Source: JBMNOU01 sp050943215
GTDB taxonomy: Bacteria; Bacillota; Clostridia; Christensenellales; SZUA-584
DNA length: 35,754 nucleotides
NCBI GenBank assembly: GCA_050943215.1
Contig: JBMNOU010000014.1
Coordinates: 1-35,754, forward strand
Reading direction: 5' to 3'
The notes under the pieces are model-generated. The model was not told where the DNA came from and searched no databases. It was given only the letters and a program-made list of their open reading frames with translations. A program made the position numbers and the translations under genes. Positions 32,501-35,754 of this stretch are shown in pieces (position 1 is the stretch's first letter; every line of letters starts with the position of its first letter).

Positions 32501-33733
32501 AATACCGCAGCAGTAGGGGTTAAATCCTGTTGTCTCTAGATCAAACACAACGTATTCATCCGCAAACGTTTCTTTATACACATCCCCCGTGTCGTCGAAC
32601 ATATACGCTTCCATGCCGTATATGACCTTGATGCCAAGCTTCTTTGCCATATCGAACGCTCGCGGGAACGCCTGCACAACGCCATGGTCGGTGATTGCCA
32701 CTGCCTCATGCCCAAAAAACGCTGCGCGCTTCACAACCTCTCCTTCGTCCGCCACAGCATCAAGCGCACTCATGTTCGTATGCATATGCAGTTCAACCCG
32801 CTTGACTGGCGCATTATCCTGCCTTTGCATGGGCTCTGCCTCCTCGATGCCCTTAACGCTGATTACAACCTCTTTTGCGTAGCGGTCAAACTGGGCTTTA
32901 CCCGCGACGCTGACGGCGGATGTGGTTTTAAGCCGCTGCTCTATAGCGGCACATTTTGCGCGGCTTACAAACGCTTTGCAGGTAATTGTCGACGTATAAT
33001 CTGTTACGCTAAACACGATAATAGATTTTTTACCGCGTGACTCGTTTTTAATGTCAAAAGTGTTAATGCCAATCACTTTTCCTGCAATCACACACGGCCC
33101 CGAGCTCTCGTCGATACTGCTGATTCGCACCGCCTCGCCCGTTACGCGGTTACCGTGGATCACGCTGCCAACCGACCCCGTTTCTTTTTTGGGCTTGTCC
33201 GTTTTTTTAGGTTTTAGTGGCAGCAGTAACGCCTTATCCTCTGTTTTGCGCCTGGGCAATACATCTTTTGCGTGATAGCGCCCTAGCCGTATGCGTCCGC
33301 CCATACCGAAACACCGCAAAAGATAATCACCCAGATATTCTTCAAGGCCCGATGCGGCAAAAAGCTCTTTTCCGAAATTATCCGCAAAATCAATATGAAA
33401 CACGCCGTCTTTTAAATACATCTTCGATCTTTCAATAAAAGGTGCCAATGCAATTTTAATACGGCAGCAGAGTTCACTGATATGCGCCGCAATAGCTTCG
33501 CTATCCGCATCGCTGATGCCGCGGTAGGTAATAAAGAGTTTTGTTTTATGATTGATCGTATTTTTAATATATTGTTCGACCTTAAGGTATTGATCAGCCG
33601 ACAGCAGATTGCTAGTAAAATGGATCAGAAATTCTGATTTTTTAACATCGTGCTGAATCTTTTCTAGGCGAAAATCATAGCTCTCGTCAATACTCACGCT
33701 GTTTTTAAGCGCAGCAAAAAAATCCGTCTGCAC
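29537..33733 (-). CDS. polC: DNA polymerase III alpha subunit, PolC type
   Basis: PolC is the main replicative polymerase of low-GC Gram-positive bacteria, with built-in proofreading. The 1398 residues follow the family order: N-terminal domain, OB fold (about 200-300), PHP domain start (ELHMHTNMSALDAV near 310), the inserted DEDDh exonuclease (VVFDLETTGFNP near 400, ending HHRALDDA), the rest of the PHP, a four-Cys zinc motif (CPACRF, CGPDLPPKGCPHCG) and the palm with VPDIDLNFSGEYQ. The C-terminal helix-hairpin-helix ends in QISLFD. The start is GTG with AAGGGGG upstream. It follows ispG by 10 nt. Confidence 0.97.
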   Translation of the reverse strand: MQTDFFAALKNSVSIDESYDFRLEKIQHDVKKSEFLIHFTSNLLSADQYLKVEQYIKNTINHKTKLFITYRGISDADSEAIAAHISELCCRIKIALAPFIERSKMYLKDGVFHIDFADNFGKELFAASGLEEYLGDYLLRCFGMGGRIRLGRYHAKDVLPRRKTEDKALLLPLKPKKTDKPKKETGSVGSVIHGNRVTGEAVRISSIDESSGPCVIAGKVIGINTFDIKNESRGKKSIIVFSVTDYTSTITCKAFVSRAKCAAIEQRLKTTSAVSVAGKAQFDRYAKEVVISVKGIEEAEPMQRQDNAPVKRVELHMHTNMSALDAVADEGEVVKRAAFFGHEAVAITDHGVVQAFPRAFDMAKKLGIKVIYGMEAYMFDDTGDVYKETFADEYVVFDLETTGFNPYCCGITEIGAVRLRHGEIVDTFSTFVNPQQPISRQITDTTGITNEMVADAPKTQEALRMFKHFAGSAPLAAHNAPFDMGFLKKHGNDCGIVFDNSCMDTLWLFRRTLPGHASYSLGKLAADLGIALRHHRALDDAVCTATIMKMCMDAVRNKPDSIEVNNEKTLPNYHVILLCRNKQGLFNLYKLVSESHIRHFFRRPRIPKSLLAEHREGLIVGSACEQGELVQAMLRYASDGELLHIASFYDYLEVQPDGNNLFLVREGRLRNIESVRDITRKIIKIGEQTAKKVAATCDVHFLEPQDEYFRRILMHGQGYADADNQAPLYFRTTDEMLSEFSYLGKEKAREIVIDNTRAIAQQVDTIQLLPDAPAMPDIPGAAEELKKAAYKKVKDIYGDPLPDMIGQRLEFELDAIIRHGYGVLYYIARELVQHSMEDGYLVGSRGSVGSSLAATMAGITEVNPLPPHYVCPACRFSDFNVDTNTYACGPDLPPKGCPHCGENMRRDGYGIPFAVFLGINADKVPDIDLNFSGEYQSSAHRYILDYFGEDRVFRAGTISSIKDQTAYGFVKAYLQEKGVVATRAEIDRLTKGVSGTKRTTGQHPGGLIILPKDRDIHEFTPIQYPANDMNSLSVTTHYNFGSLHDRLIKLDILGHDDPTALHMLYALTGIDPKEVPLSDPATLSLFSSTQALGIEPEQILGCKVGSLGIPEFGTKFVRQILIETTPTTIGELIRICGLSHGTDVWLNNAQDIIKQGKASLREVICTRDDIMNYLVLKGMDPTESFNIMESVRKGRGLTEEWRETMGRYGVPKWFITSCERISYMFPKAHAVAYVMMALRIAYFKVHHPRAFYATYFSVRASNLDAKYLHSGETVRAKIAEIEAAGKSASALDLSQLTILEVALEMIERGIDFLPCDLYKSDAVNCIIEDAGLRLPFTALGNTGEAAANGIVKAREEGAFISIEDLKSRSGISSAVISKLDEHGCIKGLMKSNQISLFD

Positions 33734-33743
33734 AATGTCCCCC

Positions 33744-34796
33744 TTAAAAATGATTTTGAACGTATTCTTTGAAAACGCCTAGTATCTCGCCTTCACTATA
33801 AGTGCCGACAAGATTGCCTTTTGCAAAAAGCGCAGCCTTTCCGACGCCGCCCGCAATACCGATATCTGCATGCCTTGCCTCGCCAGGGCCGTTGACAATA
33901 CAGCCCATTACCGCAGCCGTAATTGGCTTGTCTATTTGCGTTAATATCTTTTCGACCTCATGTGTGAGCCCAGCAACGTTGATTTTTGTCCTTGCACACG
34001 TTGGGCAGCTGATGACTTCCGGGTAAAACGTCCTTAATCCGGCACTTTGCAATATGCGCTTCGCAACGCCGATCTCGTCCAACGGATCGCCCGTGATAGA
34101 CACCCGTATCGTATCGCCAATGCCATCTATCAGCAGTGCTCCTACGCCCACGGACGATTTGATCAGCGCGTTTTCGTACGTCCCTGCTTCGGTAATGCCG
34201 ATATGCATCGGAAAGTCGCATGTGTCCGAAAACAGCCTACATGCCGCCACACAATCGGGCACCGATGATGATTTGATTGATACGATTATATCATAAAACC
34301 CTAGATCACAGATAAAACGGACGCTGCTTATCGCGCTCTCCGCAAGTGCGGCGGGCAGAGGGCCGCCATATTTTTGCGCTAGTTTTTTCTCAAGAGACCC
34401 TGCGTTAACACCTATCCGCAATGCGGCACCATTCTGTTTTGCGCAATCCACGACCATTTTGACCGCATCGTCTCCCCCAAGGTTGCCTGGGTTGATTCTT
34501 ACTTTGTCCGCACCATTCTCGATCGCCAGAACGGCAAGGTTCGGGTCAAAATGTACGTCCGCAATCAGCGGAATGCCGACGCTCTTTTTTAGTTCGCGGA
34601 ATGCAGCCGCGCATTGTTCGTTATAAAAGGCGCACCGCACCGCTTCGCACCCGGCCTTTTTCAACCGCTCGATCTGCTCTAACGTGCTGCCTATATCAAG
34701 CGTATCCGTGTTTGTCATTGATTGTATCAGCACGTCGTTGCCGCCACCAATTGTAACACCGCCGAACGATACCTGCCGTGTCCGCTTTGCCCTCAT
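33744..34796 (-). CDS. ispG: 4-hydroxy-3-methylbut-2-enyl diphosphate synthase (IspG/GcpE)
   Basis: IspG is an iron-sulfur enzyme of the MEP isoprenoid pathway that makes HMBPP from the cyclic diphosphate. The 350-residue protein begins MRAKRTRQVSFGGVTIGGG and has LIADVHFDPNLA, the cluster cysteines in ISCPTCARTKIN and MGCIVNGPGEA, and the C-terminal ADIGIAGG. A frame running to 35078 is a shadow of rseP, so the start is ATG 34794-34796, one nt after the rseP stop, with GGTGG just upstream. The order rseP-ispG-polC is common in Bacillota. Confidence 0.96.
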   Translation of the reverse strand: MRAKRTRQVSFGGVTIGGGNDVLIQSMTNTDTLDIGSTLEQIERLKKAGCEAVRCAFYNEQCAAAFRELKKSVGIPLIADVHFDPNLAVLAIENGADKVRINPGNLGGDDAVKMVVDCAKQNGAALRIGVNAGSLEKKLAQKYGGPLPAALAESAISSVRFICDLGFYDIIVSIKSSSVPDCVAACRLFSDTCDFPMHIGITEAGTYENALIKSSVGVGALLIDGIGDTIRVSITGDPLDEIGVAKRILQSAGLRTFYPEVISCPTCARTKINVAGLTHEVEKILTQIDKPITAAVMGCIVNGPGEARHADIGIAGGVGKAALFAKGNLVGTYSEGEILGVFKEYVQNHF

Positions 34797-34797
34797 G

Positions 34798-35754
34798 CTA
34801 GCCACCAAAAAAACGTGTGATGTCTTGGTAAGTAATAAGCAGCACCAGCACAAAAAACATCGCAAAGCCAATAAAATGAATGATGCCTTCCACGTTTCTC
34901 GGCACCGGCTTCCTGAATATTTTTTCGATTGCGATAAATACAAGCCGCCCTCCGTCAAGCGCAGGAAGCGGCAGTATGTTGAAAACAGCAAGGCTGACGC
35001 TAATCGCAACGCCCAGCCTAAGGACATATTCAATGCTGCTCCTAAGCGCTTCCCCAAGAACGGTGACCATGCCCACAATGCCCATTGCGTTTTCCGTCCC
35101 CTTGCCAGCGAATAGCCCTAGGATAGCCAGTAAAGTCTCTTTGACAAGCAGATACATCCATTTGAACGACAGCCCTATTGCCTCTAATATCCCAAACGTC
35201 TCGCGCTGCTGCCCGAATACCATGCCCACCATACCACGGTCGTATTCGGGGTAATACCGATACGGAATCGCCAAAGAGGCGGTTTTGCCGTCCCGCTCGA
35301 CAGTAATGGTCATCGTTTCACCATTCGAAGCACGCTGCGCATCGACGACTTCCATATAAAAATCCATCTTGACGTCGTTCATTTCAAGGATTACGTCGCC
35401 CGCTTTAAGGCCCGCTTCCTCGGCGGGGCTGTCTTTCCAGACCTCGCCGACCGTCGGGATATAGTCCCCAAAAAAGCATAGCACGATAACGACTAAAAAG
35501 AACGCGAATAGTATATTAAATACAGGCCCTGCCGCAATCGTCAGCGCACGCCTGCCCGCGGGCTGGTTGTTAAAAGCCAGCCTGTCGTTAAGTTCCTGAT
35601 CTTCGCCGTAAAACTTGGTAAATCCCCCAAGCAGCACCCATCTTATAGAATATATGATATCGTTTTTGACCCATTTTTTTATCTTTGGTCCAAAACCAAC
35701 CGCAAACTCGACAATTTTTATGTTTGCCATGCGACCTACGCTATAATGCCCGAG
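34798..35754 (-). CDS. rseP: RseP-type site-2 protease (partial, 5' end beyond the window)
   Basis: RseP/YluC is a membrane metalloprotease that cuts anti-sigma factors and signal peptides inside the membrane. The frame continues to the last base of the window. Before the internal ATG at 35730 it reads LGHYSVGRMANIK, the tail of the HExGH zinc motif, so the start and first Glu lie outside. Visible parts are the GPVFNILFAF membrane segment, a PDZ domain (about GEVWKDSPAEEAGLKAGDVI), and the second metal motif NILPLPALDGGRL near the C terminus. It ends FFGG, overlapping the ispG binding site. Confidence 0.95.
   Translation of the reverse strand, partial: LGHYSVGRMANIKIVEFAVGFGPKIKKWVKNDIIYSIRWVLLGGFTKFYGEDQELNDRLAFNNQPAGRRALTIAAGPVFNILFAFFLVVIVLCFFGDYIPTVGEVWKDSPAEEAGLKAGDVILEMNDVKMDFYMEVVDAQRASNGETMTITVERDGKTASLAIPYRYYPEYDRGMVGMVFGQQRETFGILEAIGLSFKWMYLLVKETLLAILGLFAGKGTENAMGIVGMVTVLGEALRSSIEYVLRLGVAISVSLAVFNILPLPALDGGRLVFIAIEKIFRKPVPRNVEGIIHFIGFAMFFVLVLLITYQDITRFFGG

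Noticed and set aside
34797..35078. 94-residue N-terminal extension of ispG
   Set aside because: It is the shadow of rseP in another frame; normal IspG starts at MRAKRTRQ, one nt after the rseP stop.

Overview
The window looks like a chromosome segment from an anaerobic, low-GC-lineage Bacillota (class Clostridia). The reasons are a PolC-type DNA polymerase III, a HemZ-type radical SAM protein, the yceD-rpmF / plsX-acpP-rnc gene blocks, strong AGGAGG-type ribosome binding sites, and a Tn4451-like mobile element with TnpV and TnpW family proteins. I cannot name the genus. No rRNA, tRNA or CRISPR array was seen.

Housekeeping genes fill both flanks and all lie on the minus strand. Reading leftwards from the right edge they are rseP (5' end outside the window), ispG, polC, then a promoter, secD, secF, recJ, relA, dtd, an MBL-fold hydrolase and hemZ. 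A consensus promoter then leads into yceD (DUF177) and rpmF. On the far side of the insertion come plsX, acpP, rnc and glyA with a terminator, then a separately transcribed PstS-like lipoprotein with its own promoter and terminator. A partial membrane-protein start sits at the left edge.

Between rpmF and plsX, which are usually neighbours in Bacillota, lies an integrated element of about 14.3 kb (roughly 4814-19082). Its left part is a mobilisation and maintenance module on the minus strand: a large serine recombinase, a TnpW-like protein, a relaxase, MobC, a probable oriT, a ParR/ParM-like pair, a tiny Cys-rich ORF and a sigma-like HTH protein. TnpV lies at the right end. The recombinase has an in-frame TAA, the relaxase has a 1-nt frameshift plus a TAG, and the sigma-like gene appears split by a 1-nt slip in a G5 run. 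The element therefore looks stranded. It has no visible type IV secretion genes, so it would have been a mobilisable element rather than a self-transmissible one.

The cargo (11539-18510) is intact and is the most unusual part. A membrane-embedded regulator (MFS-like transmembrane domain fused to a LuxR/GerE HTH) is divergent from a four-gene operon on the plus strand. The operon encodes a small soluble protein and three lipoproteins: 568 aa, 283 aa with an apparent internal duplication, and 818 aa with a carboxypeptidase-regulatory-like domain plus a beta-propeller. The shared intergenic region carries (T/C)ACCCC repeats spaced at about whole helical turns, a plausible operator. I infer a surface system whose lipoproteins are controlled by a membrane-bound one-component regulator. 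Its ligand and function are unknown.
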